Assembly: GCF_947507565.1 (NCBI RefSeq)
Contig: NC_089188.1
Location: 2,356,001 to 2,420,000 of the forward strand
Direction: 5' to 3'
Source: Oscarella lobularis
Taxonomy: Eukaryota; Porifera; Homoscleromorpha; Homosclerophorida; Oscarellidae
DNA: 64,000 nt
The translations under genes were made by a program, and so were the position numbers. Shown here in pieces: positions 37,312 through 59,100 of the stretch. How positions within the stretch are numbered: the stretch's first letter is position 1; the number at the start of each line of letters is the position of its first letter. The notes beneath the pieces are model-generated. The model saw nothing but the letters and a program-made list of their open reading frames with translations, did no database searches and was not told where the DNA came from.

Positions 37312-38439
37312 ATGGCGTCGAGAGAGCTCAACATAGACAACGTTATGGACCGAATCGCTTTTCTCCAGCACTCGCAGAGCCACGTTATCGCTCTCGCTCG
37401 TCAAATCTACGACGTTACGCACTGGAAATCGCCTCTAAAATCACTCGTCGCTCTTCTATCTAGCTGCATGCTCTGCTTTTTTGCAGAATATCTACTTTCC
37501 GCAGCGTTTCTCGCCATACCCGCGATTCTTCTACTCGGCTACGCGAAATCGAAAGTCTACGCGCTCTACCTGCAAGAAGAGACGAAAAAACAAGCTCAAC
37601 CGCGTTTCAAAGACGAAAAGAAACGCTTTTTGAACGCCTGCAACGAAGACGTCGCAAAATCTCGCGAAAAACTGAAGCAATTTCGCCTCCTCGTGGGCCA
37701 AGCCCACGAAATAGCGCAGACTCTCATCTATATGGGAGAAGAAATACGAAATTTGTTTTATTGGAAAAGACCAAGGTGGTCGTTTGGATATTCGCTTGTG
37801 GGACTCATTGGTTGGCTTGGCTACGTTTTTGTATCGTGGCGCGTTCCCTTGCTCTTTTGCGTCATATGGCTTTTTACGAGAAATGGAAAAATGATTGAAA
37901 TTCTTTTTAAGAAGACGGATGTTGCTTCGATTCCCGTTGATTCCGCTTCGGATCTGAGTGGAGACAGTGGAGAAGATCGCGAAAGAACGCCCAAGTCAGA
38001 TGATGACGATGATGATACCGAAATAAATGAAGATGCCATGCGAAAAAGTCAAGTTCGAATTCAAGATTCATCTGAAAGAAGTGACAGTGAAAACAGTAGT
38101 GACAGCGAAACGGAATCTAGAGTACTTTCCGTTGCATCGGAACCGGAAGTAGCAAGGAAGAGACTGTCTGGTTTTTCTCGTTTCCTTCGAAGGCGAAATC
38201 GCGGCGATAATGACAACAATGATCACGAAGGAGTTATTTTGAGCGGTTTGAGGTGTTTTCAGTGTACGAGCAAATTGCCACAGTCGCATGAGAATTGTCC
38301 TCGTTGTGGCGAGACGTTTTGTTCATCTTGCTGCTGTCATGCCGTGAAGAAGGCGCAGTTCGGAGCGACGGCACCTGGTGCCGCCGAAGAAACTGTTTCC
38401 GTGTGTCTAAAGTGTTACATGAGTTTTCAAAGAAGATAA
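37312..38439 (+). CDS. ZFYVE27: Protrudin-like FYVE protein (ZFYVE27), intronless
   Basis: ER membrane protein that in vertebrates makes contacts with late endosomes, loads kinesin and promotes neurite outgrowth. A single uninterrupted frame of 375 codons from ATG 37312 (MASRELNIDNVMDRIAFLQ). Hydrophobic segments: LLSSCMLCFFAEYLLSAAFL plus AIPAILLLGY (about 37455-37550) and the hairpin region FGYSLVGLIGWLGYVFVSW plus VPLLFCVIWLF (about 37785-37880). An acidic, Ser-rich linker follows. The C-terminal zinc domain has CFQC, CPRC, CSSCC and CLKC and the diagnostic stretch FGATAPGAAEETVSVC, matching GATAPEAQRETVFVC of protrudin. As in protrudin, the classical FYVE R(R/K)HHCR motif is degenerate (HENCPRCGETF). 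Poly(A) signal at 38525-38530. Lack of introns is odd in this region and may mean a retrocopy that replaced the parent, or intron loss. Confidence 0.9.
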   Translation: MASRELNIDNVMDRIAFLQHSQSHVIALARQIYDVTHWKSPLKSLVALLSSCMLCFFAEYLLSAAFLAIPAILLLGYAKSKVYALYLQEETKKQAQPRFKDEKKRFLNACNEDVAKSREKLKQFRLLVGQAHEIAQTLIYMGEEIRNLFYWKRPRWSFGYSLVGLIGWLGYVFVSWRVPLLFCVIWLFTRNGKMIEILFKKTDVASIPVDSASDLSGDSGEDRERTPKSDDDDDDTEINEDAMRKSQVRIQDSSERSDSENSSDSETESRVLSVASEPEVARKRLSGFSRFLRRRNRGDNDNNDHEGVILSGLRCFQCTSKLPQSHENCPRCGETFCSSCCCHAVKKAQFGATAPGAAEETVSVCLKCYMSFQRR

Positions 38440-38524
38440 CTTGTGAACTATATATTTATATGTCGTTTTGTTTTGTATTGGAGCAGCTGACATACATTAT
38501 TATCTATGAGATGAGACAAAAAGC

Positions 38525-38530
38525 AATAAA
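38525..38530 (+). terminator. Poly(A) signal AATAAA of the protrudin-like gene
   Basis: AATAAA lies 86 nt after the stop codon and only 35 bp before the stop codon of convergent SPRYD7, so the two 3' UTRs almost certainly overlap in antisense. Confidence 0.6.
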
Positions 38531-38564
38531 TTTAGAAATGGGGGGCGTGACGCGAGGGCTCCTG

Positions 38565-39357
38565 TTATAAAATGTTCTTTTCGAACATTATATGTTCGAA
38601 TCCGTCGGGCGGCGGGTAAGCAAAATCAGCAAAGGCAACGTCAAGAATAGCACCGTCATCAACTATGCGTATTTAGATTGTAGAGACTTGGTGTTTTCAC
38701 GTGAGCTTACCGTAGAAAATTGGAAAGATTTGACCTCGTATACCAGTCACTGGACACTGGAGTGACTTACCATTGAGAAATAGATTCAGTTCTACGTGGT
38801 CATACGAACAGCTCTATACACAAAGATCTCATACTCTCAAGTAGAATAAATATATGTTTTCTCTTACTATTATGTCTCCTTCTCCTGGTAAAGTCTCTAT
38901 TTTGTGGAGAACTTCGTCGTTGTGGCAAACTGTTCCGTCCGAGCGGAGGACCCAGCTTTGGGAGTCTTTTCCAAGGGGGATGATGTCTAGTTTCGATTTG
39001 ACGGTCGCTAGGCCGACGCCCCATATGCCTTTGAGTCGAAAGACAAGGGAGGATGGGATTTTTTCGAGTTTTTGGGCTCTTGCTTACCTCCGGATTGGAT
39101 TTTCATCTCGAAATAGGCTTTGTTTTGGACTATGGGTGCGTTGGCTAATGCGGCTCCTGTTCCGCAGACGCGTTTTCCTCCTTTCACGATCACGCAATCG
39201 GGGCCTTTGAGAAGAGCGATACGGATTTTTGCGTTTGTGCCGTTTCTCGTTTTGTCGTACCCATTTTGTTTGAGTCTAGAGTCACTTGAGGCATTTCGTT
39301 CAGCGAAATGTGGCCTGGCTCGCGATAGCGAGACCAGAAACGCAGGCAGCAAGACAT
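38565..39357 (-). CDS. SPRYD7: SPRY domain-containing protein 7
   Basis: Small single-SPRY protein conserved in animals; molecular role poorly known. The ATG at 39355-39357 gives MSCCLRFWSRYREPGHISLN then EMPQVTLDSNKMGTT, matching the human N-terminus (CCLRCC...GHIPLKEMPAVQLDTQHMGT). Next exons: DCVIVKGGKRVCGTGAALAN, VQNKAYFEMKIQSGG, then IWGVGLATVKSKLDIIPLGK, CHNDEVLHKI, LPGEGDII, YDHVELNLFLNG and the final FEHIMFEKNIL stop at 38565-38567. Six or so small exons with introns of about 50-70 nt. It follows the KCTD-TLDc gene by 88 bp on the same strand. Confidence 0.93.
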
Positions 39358-39445
39358 CGATAATTCAAGCACCCGTACAGTCGACAAAAAATGACCCGTA
39401 TCGAACGAGCAAAACTACAAAAAAAACAAATCAAAGTTTCTGCTT

Positions 39446-40435
39446 TTACTGTCTGGCAAATACTTCAATTTCAACCGTTTGAAAATTCTGTTGCCCAGTG
39501 AGCCAGTTGGCATCTTTGCCTGGAGGTAAATCATATGTATGACCCCAATTGCTGGAACTGTTTGACTTAGTATTGCTTTGGTCTGCAATAAGAAGGTCGC
39601 AACCCCCACCAAAAACAACATGACAAGATGCATTGTGATAGGCGGCATATGCGCTGTTTTTGGTTGAAAATGCTCGAAATGACTGTGATCCCAGGGCGTG
39701 GGACACAAATGCAAACAGAAAACTGCTTGTGCTTTGCACATGTTCACCGCTGCTTTTCCAACCAACATTAGTATAGCCACCAAAAATATAGTCGTGTGTT
39801 GTTTTAATGACGCTAATGGTGGCACCCTTATTGTCACAGAGAGAATGGAAAGTTGACGCTTGAAAACCATCTCTGGTGCCTCTGTAAATGAGCATCCAGT
39901 TCTCAGCTCCAATGCCATCGTCTTGAAGCCATAACGCCAGAACTTCCTGGTACTGACTGTCAGAAGAGACGATGACGCTTTCAGGCAGAACTGGATTTGA
40001 CGTTGACGTCAGTAACTGAGCAATTGCTTGAATATTGAAAAATTCTGCCTCCAGCTGCAGCCTCCTTCTTGCTACTTTCTTCTCGGGAAAAATGATTTTT
40101 CCCGTTCGAAGATAATTCAAAATGTAGCAGAAGTGCGTTGGGTCACGATCGATGAAGTAACTCCCGTCTTCTCCCGGTTTCAAATCGAATCGTCCACTAA
40201 ACATGGACGCCAGCATCGATTTCGGATCACGCGTAAGCGTCGAAAGACTCGTCATGAAGATCTGACCGCCTATGTTGAGTTTGATGGGGTCAGACGTGAA
40301 TTTGTGAAGAATGGGAAAATCGTGCTCCATTTTCTCTCGCTCGTCTTTCAGCTTGGCCCTCTCTGTTTCCAGGAGTGTCTGCGTTTTTGTCAAATGCTCA
40401 TTTATCTCCTTGAAGATGTCGCTGCCCTCTGCCAT
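39446..40435 (-). CDS. KCTD-type BTB plus TLDc domain protein, intronless
   Basis: One uninterrupted frame of 329 codons. The ATG at 40433-40435 starts a predicted coiled coil (IFKEINEHLTKTQTLLETER), then a T1/BTB (KCTD-type) domain: DPIKLNIGGQIFMTSLSTL, DPKSMLASMFSG, DGSYFIDRDPTHFCYILNYL, and RRLQLEAEFFNIQAIAQLL. From about 39960 a TLDc domain follows: WMLIYRGTRDGFQASTFHSL, TISVIKTTHDYIFGGYTNVG, SFLFAF, CHVVFGGGCDLLIADQSN and the C-terminal VEIEVFARQ. TLDc domains in other proteins protect against oxidative stress or bind the V-ATPase; BTB suggests a CUL3 adaptor. BTB-TLDc fusions occur in invertebrates, but I cannot name an ortholog. It has no introns, unlike most neighbours. Function is inference. 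Confidence 0.85.
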   Translation of the reverse strand: MAEGSDIFKEINEHLTKTQTLLETERAKLKDEREKMEHDFPILHKFTSDPIKLNIGGQIFMTSLSTLTRDPKSMLASMFSGRFDLKPGEDGSYFIDRDPTHFCYILNYLRTGKIIFPEKKVARRRLQLEAEFFNIQAIAQLLTSTSNPVLPESVIVSSDSQYQEVLALWLQDDGIGAENWMLIYRGTRDGFQASTFHSLCDNKGATISVIKTTHDYIFGGYTNVGWKSSGEHVQSTSSFLFAFVSHALGSQSFRAFSTKNSAYAAYHNASCHVVFGGGCDLLIADQSNTKSNSSSNWGHTYDLPPGKDANWLTGQQNFQTVEIEVFARQ

Positions 40436-40854
40436 TCTCTCAAAGCGTGAATTTCACTTTCGCTGGGGGAAAAATGCACGCAGTCGCAATTCAATCACGT
40501 GTCCAAGGCAATATACCAAATACCAGAGACACACAATGAAACATTCATATCCGTCTGGCATTAATTACATCTAGTTTTGATTTATTGGTAGCCAGGCTGA
40601 CGCGAATTCGAGTCTTAACGCGCGCTGGGACCCTTAGCCTCATTCGACATTTTTCTGCGCCGTCGTTATCGCACCCTCAACCAAATATACGGATTTACAA
40701 AAGTTCGCAATGCACGACGTGCGACTACACTATATCCTCATACACGACCACATGCAAAAAAAGAACCAAAAAGGGGGGTAAAGAGAGACACCATGAAAGA
40801 AAGTACACTATAAGAGACGCAAAGAAAAATTGCAAGCCACTCCCACCCCCTATC
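40436..40854. other. Intergenic region, KCTD-TLDc promoter and PAK 3' UTR
   Basis: 419 bp without a gene. A CACGTG E-box lies at 40496-40501, 61 bp upstream of the KCTD-TLDc ATG. An AATAAA signal on the minus strand at 40581-40586 lies 269 nt beyond the PAK stop and is its likely poly(A) signal. Confidence 0.55.
40581..40586 (-). terminator. Likely poly(A) signal of PAK
   Basis: AATAAA on the minus strand in the gap after the PAK stop codon at 40855. It is the only canonical hexamer on this strand seen in the interval. Confidence 0.45.
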
Positions 40855-43215
<2,361 letters not shown>

Positions 43216-43448
43216 GACGCTCGAATTTTCGTGAAACTGCCGTTTGCTCGTGCGAGTAACGGCTCAAAAGAGGCAACTGCAGATATGAGTAAGGCGTAAC
43301 CCGTTTGCTTAGCGTGCGTCGATCACATGGTCGAAAACGTACGATTTTCGCTCTTTTCTTTCGACGATGATGCTACGAGTAGAGTGTTTTTGATTCAAAA
43401 TCTAAAGAGTAAAAAAATTGAGCAAAAAAGAAACAAAAATTTCTGCAT

Positions 43449-43520
43449 CTCCCACACCGGGAATCGAACCCGGGCCACCAGGGTGAAAACCTGGGATCCT
43501 AACCACTAGACCATGTGGGA
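43449..43520 (-). tRNA. trnE-UUC: tRNA-Glu (anticodon UUC)
   Basis: 72 nt fold as a cloverleaf: acceptor TCCCACA/TGTGGGA, D arm with GGTCTAGTGGTTAGGA (A box), anticodon arm CCAGGTTTTCACCCTGG with UUC at its centre, and T arm CCCGGGTTCGATTCCCGG (B box). The discriminator would be G, one base off the usual A. No intron. A T-run downstream near 43430-43436 can end Pol III transcription. The gene sits in the gap between PAK and FBXO36. Confidence 0.96.
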
Positions 43521-43706
43521 CTGCGCTGATTACGAGGGTGAGTGAACTGGTTTTAAATATGGATAGTGAATATATAGAGAGATGGGTCCCACTTACGTAG
43601 TCTACCTTAGGCCGCGAATTCCAACCGTTAGTATATATTGTTCAAGTGTACTACCAGTGACTCTCAGCTTTTGCAAGAATAAAATGCTACAGTCTAGTTC
43701 TTTTGG

Positions 43707-44440
43707 CTAATTTCCGCCTTTGTTTTCTGTCAAAAAGGTTACATGATGAGCAGCACTCATCTCCTCTTTCGATACTCTCTTCTCCCTCAGTCTCGCCACT
43801 TGCATTCTCAACTTCAATTTATTCGTAAAATAAACTTTCTTCCAGCCAACTTCTCTCGCTAATTCCTTGACCTCATCCGCAACGACCCCGCCCACATTCT
43901 GCACATAGAACAATTTTTCCCAAAGGGCATTGGAATGGCAGAGAAGTCGAAAATGTCGACTGACACGCCCCAATTGAAAAAGGGACGTCAAATCGAGATG
44001 AACGGCAATTTCATTAATAAAAAGACTCGTTGGCAAACGCGAAAGCCAATCGAGTTCGCCACCTCGAACAATTCGAAGTGCATCCTAGAACCACGCCCCT
44101 CTATTAACCCCTCCCCCCTTCAAACAATTAATTAGGGAACCTCTTTCACTTCGACGCCGAAAACGCGTTCGATGTCGCTCAGCATGATCGCGTCGTGGGG
44201 AAAGTCTTCGCACGTTGCAACCGACTCGTTTGGCACGGGTTTTTGGCCGTGGCGAAGCGTGAGAACCCACCAGCGAAGAAGGACGCCTTTTTCGGTGACG
44301 ACGAGCTGGTAGAAGTCCTTGCTCGGCGATTCGGCTTGCGCCGAACGTTCGTAGACTTTGCGCGCCGAGCGGATTTCGATTCGTTCGCGCATTTCGGGCG
44401 TTATTGCGGGTTTGTGAATGTCGATGCGACTGTCGGCCAT
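43707..44440 (-). CDS. FBXO36: F-box only protein 36
   Basis: Predicted substrate adaptor of an SCF (SKP1-CUL1-F-box) ubiquitin ligase. The ATG at 44438-44440 (MADSRIDIHKPAI) leads to SPSKDFYQLVVTEKGVLLRW with WWVLTLR next, the FBXO36 signature (human PPSKDYYQLLVTRSQVIFRWW). One intron (about 44065-44145) joins VEVKE to DALRIVRGGELDWLSRLP, then the F-box (SLFINEIAVHLDLTSLFQLG, RVSRHFRLLCHSNALWEKLF) and the tail VKELAREVGWKKVYFTNKLK, matching human VRALAEDTGWRQLFFTNKLQ. The stop TAG is at 43707-43709. Two exons only. It lies 64 bp downstream of the SRPRB stop on the same strand. Substrate unknown. Confidence 0.92.
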
Positions 44441-44504
44441 TTTTTTTACGTCTCCCGGACAACTAATTGGCTGAAGCGATCCCGGATGAGGAAAACCTTT
44501 ATTC

Positions 44505-45469
44505 TCAAAAGAGGTTCTCTATCCAAGTTTGAACCGGTTTCATATCAGTGTCACTGGTGCATGCGCATTCGGCAAAATTTATAGGACAGCTGATGTGACT
44601 AAATTCAAACGGTTTTCCTTGTTTACCTATAAAGGCATTTTTATCTGGCGATTTTGTATTGTCAATTCCCTCCAACGCAGCAGAGCGAGTCACGCGAAGA
44701 GCATCTCTAAAAATGCACATAATTCATAATAAATTTAACTAATTAATAAAATAGACTCACATTTCCTTTTCAAGCAATGATTTAATAACAGCTTGAGATT
44801 TAGCTGTTGGCATATCTAATCACAAGATATATATATATACATAAGTCTTAGTTCTAAGAAATCCACCTTGCTTGTTGCAAGCCAATAGTAAGGGAATTCG
44901 ATTCCCTCCAAAAAAGGCATCCGCCAAAATATCGTAGACAAGTTCGGCAACATCGCGTCCTTCTAAATTGGCACTATCAATGACCAGGACTATTCCTCTA
45001 TGAATAGAGTAAGATTCTTCTCAAAAATAATTTTTCACGTTTGAAATTGTTTTTTTTTACCTTACGCCGTCTTTGTACTGATCGAGAACGTGCGATCGGA
45101 CTCTCTCGTGACCAGGAATGTCGACTAGTTCAGCTATTTGTTCTTTATTTCCGAGTTTGATTGCGAGACTTCCTTTGTTCTCCTTTATCGACGTCTGGGT
45201 CTTCGCTTCCTTGCCCGAAACGAGCTAATGTAACGTATTCGAGCTGGTGGAGTGACGCTTTGGCGACTTACGCGTAGAAACATTTTCGTTTTTCCCGAAT
45301 CGTTGAGACCAACGAAAAGGATTCGATTTCCGCGCTTCTGTCGACCGTAGACGCATCTCGTTAGGCCCACTAGACTAAGCGATTAAAGGCGTGTAGACGA
45401 GCGTCAACGGTGAGACGTACACGTAAGGAGAACTACCAGTACGGCGACGAGGATCGCCACGAGTTCCAT
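44505..45469 (-). CDS. SRPRB: Signal recognition particle receptor subunit beta
   Basis: ER membrane GTPase that anchors SRP receptor alpha during co-translational targeting. The ATG at 45467-45469 encodes an N-terminal membrane anchor (MELVAILVAVLVVLL) joined across an intron to VGLTRCVYGRQKRG. GTPase motifs follow: P-loop GLNDSGKT, the switch region KTQTSIKEN, the DxxG equivalent VDIPGHERVRSHVL, GIVLVIDSANLEGRDVAEL, and the base-specificity motif ACNKQDMPTAKS. ALRVTRSAAL and KPFEFSHISCPINFAECA match the family C-terminus. The protein ends at 44505 (WIENLF). The first intron is about 55 nt. It diverges from RHBDL4 with 44 bp between start codons; both products are ER membrane proteins. Confidence 0.95.
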
Positions 45470-45513
45470 CTCGTCGCGTAGGAGTGCGCGATTCTACGCG
45501 ATAATACGCGACA
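45470..45513. promoter_or_regulatory. 44-bp divergent interval, SRPRB / RHBDL4
   Basis: Only 44 bp lie between the two ATGs, so both 5' UTRs are very short or the transcription start sites lie inside the neighbouring genes. The interval repeats TACGCGATAA/TACGCGACAA and is rich in CG. No TATA box. Confidence 0.55.
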
Positions 45514-46720
45514 ATGTTCTTTCCGCGAAGAGGAGGTCGCCACTGGCGCGGCGGCGGCGGCTACGGCGGCGGCTACGGTCGCGGCTACGGTCGTCGTCGC
45601 AGCGCCGGCTTGGGAGTCTTTCTTCTCGCCGCGCAAATCCTCCAAATGGGAGTCCAGCACATTCCGCCCGTCACACTCGGAATCGTCGCCGCAAATGCGT
45701 CCGTCTACCTCGGTCTCCTGCGTCGATTTCGATTGATACGCGTGCCGAGCATCAAGGAAGCGTGCGTGAGCGCCTTTCACGTTTGGCACAAAGGCCAATG
45801 GTCGCGTCTCATCTGGGCCGCCTTTTTGCACGCCGACGAGTGGCATCTCTACTACAACATGGCCTCGTTTCTATGGAAAGGCCGCTCGTTAGAACCGCGC
45901 ATGGGCAGCGGCCGATTTCTCTACCTCATCGCCGTTTTCACCGTTTTGACGAGCGCGACGCTCGTCGCATTGAATCTCATCGCCGTCGACGCTCTCTCCC
46001 AGCCCCATTATTACACTGACTGTGCCGTCGGCTTTTCCGCTGTTCTATTCGCTCTCAAAATTCTAACGACGTTCGACATGCCGCCTAGCGCGCGCACGTC
46101 CATCATGGGTTTCATTGTCGTGCCGACGCGATACGCCTGTTGGGTCGAATTAGTCGTCACGTCGCTTCTCTTTCCGAACGTCTCCTTCCTCGGTCATCTC
46201 GCCGGAATTCTCGTCGGACTCGCTTACGTGAAAGGCCCGTTACGAAATCTCATGTTCGGTTTATTTCCGGATTTTGGGGCGAGGGCGTGGCAACCAGCTC
46301 GCACCACGACTACTACGAGAAGTAGTGGAACTGTTGGGGGCGTGGCACCAGGTGAAGAGGATAGTCCTGAAGTGCAAGCTGCTATTGCTGCGAGTTTGCG
46401 TGCCGAGCAATCGCCGAGACTTCGACCGTTGACCCAGAGACGAAATCGGTCGCAAACTTCTTCCCGGATGGCTGACCCGGATAATTCTGACGATCCTGAA
46501 CTGCAAAAAGCAATTAAAGAGAGTCTCAAAGAAAGTTCACAGACACCTGGTTAGTTTAGCTTTATATTGATATTTATTTATTTATTTATTTATTTATTTA
46601 TTAGTGGAACCGTCTGCTCCTCCTGAAGATCTGATGTCCAATGAAGAGAGTGGGCCAATTGGATGGGATCCAGACATTGTTAGACATGCTAGATTGGCTC
46701 GCTTTGATCGGACGTCCTAA
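45514..46720 (+). CDS. RHBDD1: Rhomboid protease RHBDL4 (RHBDD1) with ubiquitin- and p97-binding tail
   Basis: ER intramembrane serine protease that cleaves ubiquitylated membrane clients for ERAD. The ATG at 45514 precedes an Arg/Gly/Tyr-rich head (RGGGGYGGGYGRGYG). Hydrophobic spans then match RHBDD1: LGVFLLAAQILQMGVQHIPP, WSRLIWAAFLHADEWHLYYN, NMASFLWKGRSLEPRMGS, the catalytic CAVGFSAVLFALK (Ser in GFSAVLF) and FLGHLAGILVGLAYVKGP (catalytic His). The cytosolic tail has two ubiquitin-interacting motifs, EVQAAIAASLRAE and DPELQKAIKESLKES, where vertebrate RHBDL4 has one. A single intron (46551-46604) made of TTTA repeats leads to the last exon ending HARLARFDRTS, matching the p97/VCP-binding motif at the vertebrate C-terminus (RQRLHRFDSQ). 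Poly(A) signal at 46791-46796. Confidence 0.94.
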
Positions 46721-46790
46721 TGCTTTTAGTTTTGATTGCTAGATAGAGGTTCTTCTATTCTACGTAATAGAATTTTAAACGCAAACTGAA

Positions 46791-46796
46791 AATAAA
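46791..46796 (+). terminator. Poly(A) signal AATAAA of RHBDL4
   Basis: AATAAA 70 nt after the RHBDL4 stop and 67 bp before the stop of convergent TRIP12. Confidence 0.6.
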
Positions 46797-46863
46797 GTCG
46801 AGGATCACACCCCCACGTGCTATAAGTTACGAAGAAACGATTAGCTAAAGACTTACGCTCGCT

Positions 46864-55907
<9,044 letters not shown>

Positions 55908-56118
55908 CGGGTGACGGGATCGAGCGAAAGCGAACGAGTGAACGCGTGCGCCGCGCTGGATTGGGTGTCTGTCGAGTCGCGGAGTCGAGAAAGGCGACGA
56001 ATCTCGACTTCCACACCGTGGTAATGGCGAGCCAATACGGGACTGATAAATCACGTGTCGTGGGTGTAGGAAATCCAATTACTAAATTCAAACTTAATTA
56101 AAAGAGTGCTTATAAAAT

Positions 56119-59100
56119 CTACACTGTGCTTTCCCTGGTTGCCAACTTTCGGTGCGGAGGATTAATAGTTTCTTCGAACGTTACAGACATTTTTCCTCCT
56201 TTTCGATTAGTAATTGATTCTAATGTAATCGTATGGTCGTAACTGTCCGTCGTTTCCCCCTCTTCAATCACGTTGTCCTCATCTTGTAGAAGTGATGGCA
56301 AGGCTGGAACGTTGACGAACTGCCTACGCATCATTTCAACAGTCACGTCGCTCAAGTTTCTCTGCAAATAATAGTGAGACACTCTAATAATAAGAACCTA
56401 TTTTCTTTTACTTGTTCAATCAACATTTTTATTGCGTCTTTCATCGATTGATTCTGATGTTTTATTTTATTGATTTGCCCCGATTTCGCCACAACCATGT
56501 GCCTGGACATAGACTTTCGTTCCGTTCCGCGAACCTTGCCAAGTCCCTCGACGATTTTATCGCCGCGAAACAATATAGCATAAACCTAGTTCAATTTCTC
56601 CTCCCTATATTTTACGTCTACGTCACAGCATTTCTTACTTTTGGAACAGCTTCGAGAAGGAGCGAAGTCAACGTCATAAATACGACTGTCAACGTCACTA
56701 AAACGAATTGAAGACTGCTTATACCAGTCACTGAAATTATGACGAAGAAGACGATGGTAAAGACAAGCGCTGAACCAAGTCCGAGGAACGTATACCACGG
56801 ATTATTGATGTAGGCGAGTCGCACTTTTCGCGTCTCAATGCCCAAATGTAAGCCGTAGAGAAGGATAAGGCCGTAGTAGACAGCAAAAGCGATATACCAC
56901 GTAGTCCGCGTGTCAAATGTGCAGTATACAATGTGACTGCTTATCTAAACAGAGATTCTACTATCTATTGACTTTCTTCTATAGCACGCTCACCCCTCTA
57001 ATTGTCGTAGATTGATCAACTTCCTCGCGTTTATATCCGTCAACAGCTACCCAAGTAACAAATATAGCAACACTGAGTAGCGTCAAAATCACAATGGCAA
57101 TAATGCCATTTTTTTGACTTCCCTACACGTAAATAAAAATTCGCATATACATACATATTTTCTAATCAATTTACGAGGTTGATTAGACGAGCAAAGGCAG
57201 AGGATCGTCGTCGACGCCCTTCCTTTCGCCGCTGAAGCTTCTGCTGTCGCGTCAGCATCTGTTGTATTCGCCACGTTTTCACTACCAAAGTTGCGTAAAA
57301 CATAACAAAACCGGCAGTCGTTAGAACGACCCGTAACTGCGAGGAGAACCATTGGGGAATAGACTACGTTTCCTTGTGTGATACTTACGTAGCAGAGAGG
57401 CAAGGCCGCGCTATCGCTTATGTCAAAAAATCGTCCATCGCAACCGTTTAATATCCACGCAGTGTAGATAAGAATCGCAGCACTTGCTATCAAGACGTTT
57501 AGGTATGGGCCTGATAGTCGAACAATTCTACGGCGGAGATATGAGATTGGGTTTGGGAAATAAAAAAGGATCTTATTACTGACCGCATATTACGAAAGGC
57601 CACGTTGAAAGCGATAAAGAGAAGGCTCACAAGAATGGCAAAGCTGAGAATTACGACTGAACCAATAAAATAGGCTTTATCCAAATGGATTGGAACGCGT
57701 GTTATTCGGTCAGTAGGACGATTCCCTGCGAAATAAAAAGAGTAAATGGGGTAAAATGAAGCTGCCGGCTTTTTCACTGACCTGAGTCCCAAGGATCGAA
57801 ATAGGAAGTCGCGTTTCCGGAAGAACCGTTATAAAGTCCGAATAAATGCTCGTCAATGATATATAATCCCGTGGATTCATTCAGATCGGAAACATTGTAG
57901 TAATAGAGTTCGACTTGTCCGAGAGATAATCGTGGATCAAAAGAAATAAGACCCTAATCAAAGATATAAGGAACGAGTGAAGGAGATGGATCTTTTATTT
58001 ACCGTCACTCCATAGAATTCAATTTCCCTCAGTTCATCTACCAAATGCGTGTCGCTGATTCCTCCAGAAAATGGAAGAGACCCGTTCGCTTTTTTCAGCA
58101 TAAGAGCAAGCGCCGTTACTCCATCGTAACTATAGCCATCAATACCCTCATCGCCTTTTAATTTTTTAAGAACGTCTTCTCTGTTCTAAAAATTATTTTA
58201 GAATAAAGAAAGCGGTGTGGTCTGCTTAGCGGTACTTGTCCCGTTTCGAGCCACTCATTAGCCGTGATATTCGGATAGGGATCAATTTTTAAGCTAAATG
58301 ACGCATTTAGGGCTCGATTGACGTTCTTAGAACAAGATTTCTCGGACTGAGACAAGAGATCACGAGGACCGTGCATTGTAATCCACACGTAGTTTGGCGA
58401 CACCATTTCCATGGCAACCGCCTTATGAAGTAAAAAAGTGCAAAAATATGTTAATTAATTATTTAATTAATTAATTACCTCGCAAAGATACGACGACTCC
58501 AATTGCACGTCATCGAGAAGAGAAACAATAATAAACAGTTCATTCTTCTGCAGAAATATATATATATATATATATATATATAGAACTTAGAAAGATGAGA
58601 GAATAAGAGATAAGCACCTTTATATTATCTAGTACTCTTGTGACATTAGCTCCAGTGAAAGACCTTGTATTATTGGCTGCTCGTCGAAACGAGTCAAGCG
58701 TCTCAGTCTTTGTAGAAAAACGTCTAATTTTGACTACAAAAGGGAACTTTCGTCGTACGCACCCTAGTCTTGTCTCTGTCCCCTTTGCTAACAATAATAG
58801 CAGCATATGACCAGTCGAAGAGTTTGAGTAGGGCGGCGCCGGCATCATTGAGGAGTCGACGCGACGGAGCAACGGTAAAATAAGCCGCTTGACCCGTTTT
58901 ATATGCGGCGTGTAAATCAGGTATGACGTTGATCTTAATTAAAAATAAACAAGACTATATCAATTTTTTTTACCCCTACGTTGATGAGATTCCAGTAGGG
59001 AGCCGATTCGGCGAACAATCCGAGAATCGCTTGATCGCATTCGTGCGAATTAGCGGTGATTAGAGCAAAGCTTGGCGCTCCTTCGTCGATGACGTGCTCC

